Of a stretch of 64,000 bases of DNA, positions 1 to 8,777 are shown in pieces. The translations under genes were made by a program, and so were the position numbers. The stretch's first letter is position 1, and every line of letters begins with the position of its first letter. Source of the DNA: Rhodomicrobium vannielii ATCC 17100 (lineage in GTDB: Bacteria > Pseudomonadota > Alphaproteobacteria > Rhizobiales > Rhodomicrobiaceae); NCBI RefSeq assembly GCF_000166055.1, contig NC_014664.1, forward strand, positions 2,316,001 through 2,380,000, written 5' to 3'. Below the pieces are notes generated by a model. That model saw only the letters and a list, made by a program, of their open reading frames with translations. It was not told the origin of the DNA and made no database searches.

Positions 1-1544
1 GCGTGAGGCTCGTCGATCGTGACCATGACGAGATATCGCGGCGCGTCGATCGGAACGGCCGCCACGAAACTGTTGATGACGTCCGAGGAATAGCGCCCCT
101 CTTTCACCTTGAGCGCCGTTCCCGTCTTCCCTCCCACACCCAGACCCTGAACGGCGGCCTTGCGCCCCGTACCCCGTTCGACCACAGCGCGCATCAGATC
201 GCGCATCGTGGCGCTCGTTTCCGGCGAAATCACGCGCTGCGGCTCGTCGTTCGCATTTTTCTCCGCGATCAGAAATGTCGGCTTCAGCCGTTCGCCGCCG
301 TTCACGAGCGTAGCCATCGCCGACGCGAACAGCAGCGGCGGCACCGCGATGCCGTGCCCATAGGCCACCGTCGCCACATTCACCGACCGCCACGTTTTCG
401 GGAAAACTGGCGTTGGCGACGATCCCGCCTCCGTCTCCAGCTTCTCGAACAGGCCGAGCGATCTCAGAAACGCCTGCTGCTTCTCTCCGCCCGCTGCCAG
501 CGCGATGCGCGCCGAGCCAGTGTTCGACGAGTGGATGAAAATGTCCTCCACCGAGTACATCCGGCGGCTCGCATGCGGGTCGCGCATGGTGAAACGGCCG
601 AGCTTGAACGGCGTCGCATCGAACATCTCGTAGCGGGTCGCGATGCCCTGATCGAGCGCCATTGCGATGGTGAGCGACTTGAACACCGAGCCGAGTTCGT
701 AAACGTCGGTCACGACGCGGTTCTGTCGGTTCTGTCCGGCGGCCTGCTCACGGCGGTTCGGGTCGAAGTCGGGCAGCGACGCCGACGCGACCACTTCGCC
801 GTTCTTCACGTCGAGCACGATGCCCATCGCCGCCTGCGCGGTGTAACGCTCCATGGCCCTCGACAGTTCGTCGGTCAGCGCGTGCTGTACGCCAAGATCG
901 AGCGAAAGCTTCACGATGGGTCGCTCCGACAGCGATGTCGGCGAGAACTGGCCCGCGAGCTTCTGGTCGATGTACCACTCGACGCCGCTTCGTCCCTCGT
1001 TGTCGACATTCGTGATGCCGAGAATGTGCGCCGCGACGCTTCCGGCGGGATAGACGCGCTGCACGGTCGGCAGCAGTGTCAGCGCCGGGATGCCGAGCGC
1101 ATGCGCGGCTTCGGCCTGTTTCGGCGTCAACCCGCGCTTGACGTATTCGAAGCGGCTGTCCTTGTCGCGAAACCGCCGGGCGAGCGAGCCCTGATCGAGA
1201 TCGGGGAAAAGGGCGACAATCTTTTCGGCGGCCTCATCCGGGTTCAGGATCTGGCTCGGGTTCGCCACCAACCAGTAAACGCGGATGTCGGTTGCGAGGA
1301 GCCTGCCGTTGCGGTCGACGATGTCGGGGCGGCTTTTCGCCAGCGCGACCGGGGCCGACTGCGACGAGAGCGAAGGCATCTCGACAGGCGTCATACCGTA
1401 GCGCGTGATCTCCACCGAGAGGGCGAGAAATCCGAAGGCGAAGCACGCGGCCAGCAGCCGTTGCGCGCTCCGCGCGTTCTGCGCGGCTCGCTCGGCACTT
1501 TGCGCGCCGCCGATCCTGCGGCACAGCGAGGCCAGCGTCACCAT
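1..1544 (-). CDS. ftsI: Peptidoglycan D,D-transpeptidase FtsI (PBP3), C-terminal end missing
   Basis: Septal class B penicillin-binding protein that cross-links peptidoglycan at the division site as part of the FtsQLB-FtsW divisome. Read on the minus strand from the ATG at 1544, the frame stays open to the window edge (514 codons). A membrane anchor lies around residues 30-45, followed by the PBP dimerisation region (PDIVDRNG) and a transpeptidase domain. All three active-site motifs are visible: S-V-F-K in GSVFK (near 695-680), S-S-N in SSNTG (near 535) and K-T-G in GGKTGTA (near 120). The start lies four bases after the ftsL stop, so the two genes are translationally linked. The last part of the protein falls outside the window. 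Family assignment is secure. Confidence 0.95.
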   Translation of the reverse strand, partial: MVTLASLCRRIGGAQSAERAAQNARSAQRLLAACFAFGFLALSVEITRYGMTPVEMPSLSSQSAPVALAKSRPDIVDRNGRLLATDIRVYWLVANPSQILNPDEAAEKIVALFPDLDQGSLARRFRDKDSRFEYVKRGLTPKQAEAAHALGIPALTLLPTVQRVYPAGSVAAHILGITNVDNEGRSGVEWYIDQKLAGQFSPTSLSERPIVKLSLDLGVQHALTDELSRAMERYTAQAAMGIVLDVKNGEVVASASLPDFDPNRREQAAGQNRQNRVVTDVYELGSVFKSLTIAMALDQGIATRYEMFDATPFKLGRFTMRDPHASRRMYSVEDIFIHSSNTGSARIALAAGGEKQQAFLRSLGLFEKLETEAGSSPTPVFPKTWRSVNVATVAYGHGIAVPPLLFASAMATLVNGGERLKPTFLIAEKNANDEPQRVISPETSATMRDLMRAVVERGTGRKAAVQGLGVGGKTGTALKVKEGRYSSDVINSFVAAVPIDAPRYLVMVTIDEPH

Positions 1545-1548
1545 GGGC

Positions 1549-1938
1549 TTAACGCTCTCCCGTCACCGTCACCGCCGACTGAATCGAGCTTTTCTCGATA
1601 AGCGCCGCAATACCGTCTCTGCGAACCGGCGTCGCGAAGGACGAGGACGGCTGCACGCTTGCGCCGGTGCCGGTGACGACCGCGCTCCATGGCACGAGCT
1701 GCTGCGACGAAATCGGTTCGAGCTTCAGCGTCTTCTTCGCCATCTCCTCGATCCGTTCCGGGCGCGAGAGATAGCTCACCTCGGCGCGCATGAGGGCGAG
1801 GAAGTCGCTTTCGTCCTGAAGCGCGGTAATCAGTTCGCGCGCATCGGTTTCGAGCGCGCGCGTCTTGATCTTCAGGTCGTATGTGTAGGCGAACAATCCT
1901 ACGAGGCAGCCGAAGGCGAGAAGGCAAAGTGAACGCAT
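1549..1938 (-). CDS. ftsL: Cell division protein FtsL
   Basis: Small bitopic divisome protein that recruits and activates FtsWI with FtsB and FtsQ. The 129-residue reading has one N-terminal membrane segment (LCLLAFGCLVGLFAY) followed by a heptad-like periplasmic helix with the typical FtsL sequence YDLKIKTRALE and ERIEEMAKKTLKLEP. I chose the ATG at 1938 because it puts the membrane segment directly at the N terminus and has AGGGA about nine bases upstream. An in-frame upstream start at 2013 would add 25 residues of uncharacteristic sequence. ftsI follows after four bases. Unusually, the gene before it is an aerR-like gene rather than rsmH. Confidence 0.9.
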   Translation of the reverse strand: MRSLCLLAFGCLVGLFAYTYDLKIKTRALETDARELITALQDESDFLALMRAEVSYLSRPERIEEMAKKTLKLEPISSQQLVPWSAVVTGTGASVQPSSSFATPVRRDGIAALIEKSSIQSAVTVTGER

Positions 1939-2063
1939 AACGGTGATCCCTGCGCGAGCGTCACTCGATACTGCACGGGGGCCGTAAATTTTTCGTACAA
2001 GGAGGGTTAACAAGCTGCTGTCGCGGAGAAGAGCCGGCCCGCCTGTGGCCGACGCGACGCAGG

Positions 2064-2948
2064 TCAGGCGGCCGAGTAGGCGCGCCGCATCAACGACTGA
2101 TCCAGCAATTTCTGCGCGAGGAGCACGGCCGTTGCCGCGCTATCGGCCACGCCGTCCGCACCCACGATATTTGCGTATTGCGGGCAGTCCTTGAACGCGG
2201 CTCCGCCGACCATGATGGTGATCGAAGGATTGCAGGAATGCTGGCGGATCGCCTTGATGGTGTCTTCGATGACGTCGAGACGCGAGTCGCAACTAAGCGA
2301 AACGCCAGCGACGGCGAACCATTCCGCGTGAACGGCCTTGATAACGGTTTCAGGCGAAGCGCCCGCCTCGGAGCGAACATGCCACCCCGCCGCGCGCATG
2401 AATTTCTCGACGACCGCGAGGCCGAAGCGATGCTGCTCACCCGGAGCCGTCAACGTGACGATGCGCCGCATGTCGCCCATGGCGGGGACGCTGTGCGTAT
2501 CGTTGAACACCGCGAGCAATTCCTGAAGCCGCGCGACACCGAGCGTCACATCGAGGAAGTCGCAGCGGTCTTCGTCCCACATGCGGCCGAGATGGCGGGC
2601 AGCCGGTTCGAGAAGCTCCGTGAAAAGAACGTGGAGGGAGAGGCCACGCCGCTTCACGCGCTGGATATAGCTGTGCGCGGCCTGCATGTCCGGCCCGAGC
2701 ACGAGAAGCGCCAGCTCCTCGATTTCGGCCCGCGTAGGCACAAAGGGCTCACAGGCGCAGGGCTTCAACACGTCGTGGTGGATCTGAAACAGCCGGGGAA
2801 TGATTTCCTGAGCAATCACGGACGCCAGACGTTTCTGGCGTTCCTGCGCATCGGAAATGGGGGCTGTGGATTTTGTGGAGCGGGCGACACCTGAGGGATG
2901 ACCAGACGGAAAAAAAGCAGAACTTGAAAATCGCTCTACGTTCCTCAT
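2064..2948 (-). CDS. aerR: AerR/PpaA-like cobalamin-binding photosynthesis antirepressor
   Basis: 294-residue cobalamin-binding regulator resembling AerR/PpaA. In purple bacteria that family binds B12 and counteracts the photosynthesis repressor CrtJ/PpsR in a light-dependent way (known for Rhodobacter). A helical B12-cap region spans about residues 40-150 (W124-D-E-D followed by F131 and L136-G). The Rossmann B12-binding domain follows, with the family-typical GEQHRFG (residues 170-176), where H173 would be the lower axial ligand in place of the canonical DxHxxG. The C-terminal half has IMVGGAAF and GADGVADSA, matching the nucleotide-tail pocket. Start ATG 2948 has GGAGGGG upstream. No DNA-binding domain is visible. 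It lies between bciB-like and ftsL, all on the minus strand. Whether it answers to light, oxygen or B12 here is inference. Confidence 0.8.
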   Translation of the reverse strand: MRNVERFSSSAFFPSGHPSGVARSTKSTAPISDAQERQKRLASVIAQEIIPRLFQIHHDVLKPCACEPFVPTRAEIEELALLVLGPDMQAAHSYIQRVKRRGLSLHVLFTELLEPAARHLGRMWDEDRCDFLDVTLGVARLQELLAVFNDTHSVPAMGDMRRIVTLTAPGEQHRFGLAVVEKFMRAAGWHVRSEAGASPETVIKAVHAEWFAVAGVSLSCDSRLDVIEDTIKAIRQHSCNPSITIMVGGAAFKDCPQYANIVGADGVADSAATAVLLAQKLLDQSLMRRAYSAA

Positions 2949-2988
2949 AACCCGTTCCCCTCCACCTGCCAGTTTTTGGTGACGGTGA

Positions 2989-3006
2989 AATCACTTTTTA
3001 GTGATT
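2989..3006. promoter_or_regulatory. Inverted repeat upstream of the aerR-like gene
   Basis: The bases AATCAC and GTGATT form a perfect 6-bp inverted repeat around a 6-base T-rich spacer, about 40 bases upstream of the aerR-like start codon in the 121-bp gap to bciB. It could be a regulator site or a weak stem-loop after bciB. It does not match the TGT-N12-ACA PpsR/CrtJ consensus, and I saw no such site in the gap. Confidence 0.3.
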
Positions 3007-3069
3007 ACACGACCGTAAAAGCTTTTCGAGCAAGAAACGTCATTTGCGACAATAAGTCTAGCCATCAAA

Positions 3070-4323
3070 TTAAAGGTCGCCAGACAAATGCCGCTTCGAC
3101 GAGACTCTCTCGCTTAAGCTTGGAACAAGGCCGTAACGCTCGACGAGCGCCCAGACATGCTCCGGTACCATGTTGTGAATGCGTTTCGGGAGTTTCGCGC
3201 GAAGATGAAGCACGGTTTCGACCGCTTTCATCTCGACACGGGCGCGTGCGAATTCGAGTCCGCGCGGCCCAACCTTGGGCATGAGCCAGCCGGCAATCGG
3301 ACGCGCCCAGTTCGGCATGCTGCGCATCGGCAGCCCGCCCGCCGCAAGTTCGGTATTCTTGAGAAAGCCCTTCACTGGGCCGTCACGCTTCCCGGCCGTG
3401 CCCGGCTCAGAGAGCGAAACCTCGTCACCGAGAAGCCGCAGCAATTCCTCGCCCGTCTCGTTGCGCACGATCAGCCATTGCTGGCCTTGCCCGGCCATGT
3501 ATCCGACCGTGATGTCGGAAAGCGAATTTGTGTAATCGACGCAGGTGCGGCAGGTCAGCGGAAAGAAATCGGCGGGCAACTTCGAAATGGGCAGCAAGAG
3601 AAACGGTATTTCTTTCACCTTGCCGTTTTCAAAGCGCAGTTCGACATGGTAATCCGCGCGGAATTCCAGATAGGTAATTGTTTCCGGTTTATCCGACAGC
3701 AGATTCAGGAATTTGTGAAAGTTCTCGGTCGTGGTGTTGTCCGAACACGGCGTGCCGATGGCATAGACGCGCTCGAAGCCGAGCTCCTGCTCGATCCCGC
3801 GCAGCGCAAAGATCTGGCATGGCACGCCGATGACCGCGATGCGCTTGTGGCCCGCCTCGCGCGCCGGTTCGAGCAGCGCTAGCAGCGGCGCGTATCCCAT
3901 GCGCATGCCGCGCGCCTTGGCCATGTCGGCGGCGCGGGTGATGAGCGCGGGCTTCGGCCGCCAGCGGTCGGCGTCATCCGCGACCATGGTCAGCACCGCG
4001 TCGACCGCGCCGGTTTCGAGCAGGCGCTCGCCGATGCGCGTGGTTATGCCGGTCCACTGCGCACCTTCGCGCGGGCGCTTCATCGCGGCACGGGCCATTC
4101 GCTTGTACGGGCCGAAAAACCGCTCGTCCTCGCGCTGCGGATTGCGGGTGCGGCCATGCACACGCGCTTCCATTTTCGGGTAATCGGGCTTGATGAATTG
4201 GCAGGCGCGCCCGCAGCGACGCGGATCTGAGGAGCGCGACACGCCGCAATCGGTGCAGAGATCGCGCGGCAAGGCTTCGGCCACTTGGGGCGACCAGACG
4301 GTTGGCGTTTCGGCCTCTATCAT
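3070..4323 (-). CDS. bciB: BciB-type divinyl (bacterio)chlorophyllide 8-vinyl reductase (FrhB-like)
   Basis: 417-residue iron-sulfur flavoprotein of the F420-hydrogenase beta-subunit (FrhB/FdhB) family. The closest functional group known to me is BciB, which reduces the C8 vinyl group of chlorophyllide with ferredoxin. N-terminal cysteines C23, C26, C37 and C41 (LCTDCG...RRCGRAC) form a cluster motif. A second set lies in LTCRTCVDYTNSLSD, and the flavin/substrate region includes VIGVPCQIFALRGIE and GTPCSDNTTTENF, typical of BciB. The gene precedes the aerR-like gene with the same orientation, which supports a role in bacteriochlorophyll synthesis. F420-dependent dehydrogenases share the fold, so the exact substrate is inferred from motif order and context. 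Confidence 0.8.
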   Translation of the reverse strand: MIEAETPTVWSPQVAEALPRDLCTDCGVSRSSDPRRCGRACQFIKPDYPKMEARVHGRTRNPQREDERFFGPYKRMARAAMKRPREGAQWTGITTRIGERLLETGAVDAVLTMVADDADRWRPKPALITRAADMAKARGMRMGYAPLLALLEPAREAGHKRIAVIGVPCQIFALRGIEQELGFERVYAIGTPCSDNTTTENFHKFLNLLSDKPETITYLEFRADYHVELRFENGKVKEIPFLLLPISKLPADFFPLTCRTCVDYTNSLSDITVGYMAGQGQQWLIVRNETGEELLRLLGDEVSLSEPGTAGKRDGPVKGFLKNTELAAGGLPMRSMPNWARPIAGWLMPKVGPRGLEFARARVEMKAVETVLHLRAKLPKRIHNMVPEHVWALVERYGLVPSLSERVSSKRHLSGDL

Positions 4324-4467
4324 CGATCAAGCCTGCTTATGCTGTGAGGGCGTCACGAATAGTCGCCCTGCCTTGAGATGTCGAGGGAAATCACGCCGCA
4401 TGGCTTAACGCCGCGCGGCACCGGACCTTGCATAAACCCCAAGCGTGGCGGGCCGTGGGCAAATTGA

Positions 4468-5217
4468 CTAGCGGCGCTGCGGACGCTGCGCCCGCTTCAA
4501 CCGCTGGCGCTTGAACAGCAGCTGCGAGAACGTCGCCTCACCGAGAGCAGCCGCCAGTTCGCGGTATGCAAAATACGGGACCAGCACGAGGAACATCAGC
4601 ACGACCGTAGCCAAAACCTCGGGCATTGTACCCCCGGCGAAGCCCTTCAGGACATCCCGCACCGACTGCCCATTCAGATGGCCGACGATCACCTCTTCGG
4701 CGACGGTCAGCACCAGCAAAAGCGTGGTGAATAGCAAGGCCTTCACCAGGACATCCGCAAAGAGGACGCCTGTCGATTTCACCCGATTGCCGATGTTGAG
4801 GCGCTCCAGAACCAGGACGAATTTCCCAAGTATCAAGGCTTTCGCGAGCGCCAAACCGAAGCGCTGGTACTCGATTCCCTCGCTGCCAAGAACGGCGGCC
4901 TTGAAGAAAATCAGCGCTCCGAAACAGACGGCGAGGTACGTGGAAACCGCGAGGTACTGGATCAGCTCATCGCGCGCCCGATGGACGAGCACCGCCCGCT
5001 TGCTCTTCGGGCCGACATCGCGTTGCGGCGCGGCGGCCAATTCCTCGGCGAAAAAGGCGGTCGACGTTGGAGTGTTCCCGTTGGCCCTGCCGTTTAAGCC
5101 ATCCGTCCAGATCAGATAAGGCTGATCCTTGCCGCGTTCGATGCGCCGGATGATCTCCTCGCTTGTCGTCGGGCCGACGCACGCGCCGTTTTCCGCATAA
5201 TACCACTTCGCTTCCAT
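4468..5217 (-). CDS. GYF-domain membrane protein
   Basis: 249-residue protein with an N-terminal GYF_2-like domain (KWYYAENGACVGPTTSEEI; aromatic cluster and G-x-x-x-G-P visible at residues 3-16), a linker and four hydrophobic membrane segments, followed by a basic tail (FKRQRLKRAQRPQRR). GYF domains usually bind proline-rich peptides; in bacteria they often sit on membrane proteins of unknown role. The frame is open upstream to 5472, but that extension would run into the RNase P RNA gene, and the ATG at 5217 starts exactly at the GYF domain. No operon partner; function unknown. Confidence 0.75.
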   Translation of the reverse strand: MEAKWYYAENGACVGPTTSEEIIRRIERGKDQPYLIWTDGLNGRANGNTPTSTAFFAEELAAAPQRDVGPKSKRAVLVHRARDELIQYLAVSTYLAVCFGALIFFKAAVLGSEGIEYQRFGLALAKALILGKFVLVLERLNIGNRVKSTGVLFADVLVKALLFTTLLLVLTVAEEVIVGHLNGQSVRDVLKGFAGGTMPEVLATVVLMFLVLVPYFAYRELAAALGEATFSQLLFKRQRLKRAQRPQRR

Positions 5218-5411
5218 GCGGTTCGCCCCGGACCCTTGGCTGCTCACTAATATCCTGCGCGCAAGTTCGCCGCGAGAACGCCAGCGCAACCAGAAGATCG
5301 CACCGACATGTTCCGGAATCGTATCGATGAAATCGAGGAATGGAGCGAAACCGGCGTCAAAATCGCAGCCGATTGCGTGGGGTCGGCAAACGATTTCGCG
5401 CTCTCGGAAAA

Positions 5412-5889
<478 letters not shown>

Positions 5890-6098
5890 TACGTATTGGG
5901 GCGAATGGCTGCGGCGTCAAGGGCGATGACGGCAGCGCCTGTCGTCACGGCAACCGCGAGGCATGCAATTCTCAACGGCGCCACGCTCGATTGTGTAAAA
6001 TGCTGTTAACAAGCCATAATTGCATCTTGTATGCCAAACGCCGTGTCTCTAGAAGGGCAGAATATCCGATAACCTTGTTTTCTAGGCATGGGGCGGGC

Positions 6099-7883
6099 AT
6101 GGACGGAACAGTTGGCGAAATCTTTCACCTGATCCTGATCAAGCCCTCGCACTATGACGACGACGGCTACCCAATTCAGTGGCTGCGTTCCGCCATCCCG
6201 TCGAATACGCTCGCCTGCCTCAACGGCATCGCGGAAGACTGCAAGGCGCGTGCGGTGCTGGGCGAAGATGTCGAGCTTTCCATCGCGACCTACGACGAGA
6301 CGAACCTGCGCGTGCGCCCCGATGCGATCGTCAGCTCGATAAAGCCCGGCGAGAGGGCTCTTGTCGCCATCGTCGGCGTACAGACGAACCAGTTCCCCCG
6401 CGCGGTCGATCTCGCGATGACATTCCGCAAGGCGGGCCTGCCCGTCGCCATCGGCGGGTTTCACGTGTCCGGATGTGTCGCCATGCTGCCGGACCTGCCG
6501 TCCGACATCCGCGCGGCCCAACAGCAGGGCATCAGCCTCTTCGCGGGCGAGGCGGAGGATGGGCGCTTCGACATCGTGCTTCGCGACGCCTATCAAGGCA
6601 CGCTGCAACCGCTGTACAATTTCATGTCCGACCTGCCGGACATGACGCATCAGCCGCATCCCATGCTGCCGCGCGAGCATGTGCGGCGGACGCTCGGCGT
6701 CACCTCAAGCTTCGACCTCGGGCGCGGCTGCCCGTATCAATGCTCCTTCTGTACGATCATCAACGTGCAGGGCCGGAAAAGCCGCTTCCGCTCGCCGGAC
6801 GACCTCGAAGCCATCATCCGCCAGAACCACGCCCAGGGCATCCATCGCTTTTTCATCACCGACGACAATTTTGCGCGCAATCGCAACTGGGAAGCCCTGT
6901 TCGACCGCGTCATCGCGCTTCGGGAGCGCGAGCGCATCAAGGTGAAGTTCACGATCCAGGTCGACACGCTTTGCCATCAGATCCCCGGCTTCGTGGAAAA
7001 GGCCAGCAAGGCGGGCGTGTCACGCGTCTTCATTGGCCTCGAAAACATCAACCCGGACAGTCTGCTCGGCGCGAAGAAGCGACAGAACAAGATCACCGAT
7101 TACCGCGCCATGCTTCAGGCGTGGAAGAAACGCGGCGTCGTCACCTATGCGGGCTACATCATCGGCTTTCCGAACGACACGCCCGAAACGGTTGCCCGCG
7201 ATATCGAAATCATCAAGCGCGAGCTGCCCGTCGATGTGCTCGAATTCTTCATGCTGACGCCGCTCCCCGGCTCGGAAGACCATCAGACGCTCTATCGGAA
7301 CGGCGTCTGGATGGACCCGGACATGAACAAGTACGACATCAATCACGCAGTGACGCATCATCCGCGCATGACGTTGGCGCAGTGGGAAGAAACCTACCGA
7401 GCCGCGTGGCACTCCTTCTACTCGCCAGAGCACATGAAGACCGTGATGCGCCGGGCCGTAGCTTGCGGGATGAAGCCGGGCAAGGTCATGATCATGATGT
7501 ACTGGTTCTTCTTCTCGATCCAATATGAGGGCGTGCATCCGCTCGAAAGCGGTTATCTCCGCCTGAAATACCGCCGCGACCGCCGCCCCAGCCTACCGCG
7601 CGAAAGCTGGTTGAGCTTCTATCCGCGCTATTTCTTTGAAACCGTTCGCAAGCATGTGCTGATGGGCTACTGGATCGCACGCATGGACTTCTGGCGGCAG
7701 CAGATCATGCGCGACCCGAACCGGAAGACCTATTTCGACCTTGCGCTTCAGGCCGATGTGCCGGACGAACTCGACAGCCTCGAAATGTTCCAGACGACGC
7801 GCGGAGGGACGGAGGCCGTTACCAAGCGGCGCGGCGAGGACGCGGCGCGTGAAGCGATCAAGGCGCGCGCAGCCGCCGAGTAA
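6099..7883 (+). CDS. B12-binding-type radical SAM protein
   Basis: 594-residue radical SAM enzyme. The N-terminal 200 residues have the look of a degenerate B12-binding Rossmann fold (AIVGVQTNQFPRA, GGFHVSG at 119-125). The radical SAM core carries the cluster motif C211-x3-C215-x2-C218 (GCPYQCSFC), FITDDNF, GLENINPDSL and YAGYIIGFPNDTPE. The C-terminal 180 residues are rich in aromatic and basic residues. I chose the ATG at 6099 because upstream in-frame codons overlap the RNase P RNA gene. Homologous architecture occurs in enzymes such as BchE and hopanoid-modifying proteins, but the N terminus and C terminus differ from BchE. Substrate unknown; no clear operon partner. Confidence 0.85.
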   Translation: MDGTVGEIFHLILIKPSHYDDDGYPIQWLRSAIPSNTLACLNGIAEDCKARAVLGEDVELSIATYDETNLRVRPDAIVSSIKPGERALVAIVGVQTNQFPRAVDLAMTFRKAGLPVAIGGFHVSGCVAMLPDLPSDIRAAQQQGISLFAGEAEDGRFDIVLRDAYQGTLQPLYNFMSDLPDMTHQPHPMLPREHVRRTLGVTSSFDLGRGCPYQCSFCTIINVQGRKSRFRSPDDLEAIIRQNHAQGIHRFFITDDNFARNRNWEALFDRVIALRERERIKVKFTIQVDTLCHQIPGFVEKASKAGVSRVFIGLENINPDSLLGAKKRQNKITDYRAMLQAWKKRGVVTYAGYIIGFPNDTPETVARDIEIIKRELPVDVLEFFMLTPLPGSEDHQTLYRNGVWMDPDMNKYDINHAVTHHPRMTLAQWEETYRAAWHSFYSPEHMKTVMRRAVACGMKPGKVMIMMYWFFFSIQYEGVHPLESGYLRLKYRRDRRPSLPRESWLSFYPRYFFETVRKHVLMGYWIARMDFWRQQIMRDPNRKTYFDLALQADVPDELDSLEMFQTTRGGTEAVTKRRGEDAAREAIKARAAAE

Positions 7884-8075
7884 CCTGGCGGGCGCCGCCA
7901 CAGCTGTTGGATTTTGCCGCCCAGCGGCGAGGATGGCGGTTAGTTGCGTCGTTCATCAGGCCGCCAGGCGCGCCACGCAACAAGGCGCGCGCCCGTTTGC
8001 CTCGTGCGCGTACCTCGCCACAATCAAGTGCGGCTCGTTGACGCTTCCCCAAGCCTTGCCTGCTACCACGAGCGA

Positions 8076-8720
8076 ATGTTCGAGGTCGCTCTGTCCGCTT
8101 TTGCGATGTTCTTCGCCACGATCGGCCCGGTCGAGGCTGCTGTGCTGTTCGCCTCCTTCTGCCCGAGATGCGACCGTGCGGAGCGGCTTGCCGTCTCGCT
8201 GAAAGCCATCGGCATCGCCACCGGCATCATTCTGTTCTTCGCGCTGTTCGGCTCGGAAATCCTTGAGGCGCTCGGCGTCACCATGCCCGCCCTGCAAACG
8301 GCGGGGGGCATCATCCTCGGCCTGATCGCGCTCGACATGATCTTCGAGACGACCATCGCGGGCAGCACCATCACCATGCCTGAGAGCGACGAAGCCCGGA
8401 TCAAAAGCTCGGGCGAGATCGCCGTGTTTCCCCTCGCGACGCCGATCCTCGCGGGGCCGGGCGCGATGTCCGGCGCGATGGTGCTTATGGCGAATGCGAG
8501 CGGGCAGCCATGGCATCAGGTGGCCATCGTCGGCGCGCTGTTTGCGGTTATGACGATCACGTTCATCCTGATGCTCGCGGCGCAGGAAATACGCGAATGG
8601 ATCGGCCTGACGGCGCAGAAAGTCGTGACTCGCCTGCTCGGCATTCTGCTCGCCGCGATCGCGGTGCAGTCCATCTTCAACGGTATTTCCGGGGCGGGTC
8701 TCTTCCTGCGGAAGCTCTGA
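8076..8720 (+). CDS. MarC-family integral membrane protein
   Basis: 214-residue protein with six predicted membrane helices and the MarC/UPF0056 pattern: FATIGPVEAAVLF at the N terminus, GGIILGLIALDMIF in the middle, FPLATPILAGPGAMSGAMVLM and a final helix GILLAAIAVQSIFNGI. MarC proteins sit in the inner membrane; their function is not established and the old antibiotic-resistance link was withdrawn. Start ATG 8076 begins at the first membrane helix; the longer reading from 7944 adds 44 low-complexity basic residues. It converges with the Sel1 gene. Confidence 0.85.
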   Translation: MFEVALSAFAMFFATIGPVEAAVLFASFCPRCDRAERLAVSLKAIGIATGIILFFALFGSEILEALGVTMPALQTAGGIILGLIALDMIFETTIAGSTITMPESDEARIKSSGEIAVFPLATPILAGPGAMSGAMVLMANASGQPWHQVAIVGALFAVMTITFILMLAAQEIREWIGLTAQKVVTRLLGILLAAIAVQSIFNGISGAGLFLRKL

Positions 8721-8777
8721 TGGCGCGCACGGTGGCGCTACGCCGCTTCACGGAACGGCGTGCAAGGAAGCGCGCGC

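Noticed and set aside
3..1601. Long plus-strand open frame of 532 codons over the left end
   Set aside because: It is antisense to ftsI, whose translation shows all penicillin-binding motifs. The plus product is Arg/His-rich with no family pattern.
6179..7528. Plus-strand frame of 449 codons inside the radical SAM gene
   Set aside because: Arg/Ala/His-rich shadow; the other plus frame carries the radical SAM motifs.
6099..7883. BchE (anaerobic cyclase) as identity of the radical SAM protein
   Set aside because: Layout is similar, but the N-terminal B12 domain and the basic aromatic C terminus do not match BchE, and no other bch gene is adjacent. Left as B12-type radical SAM of unknown substrate.
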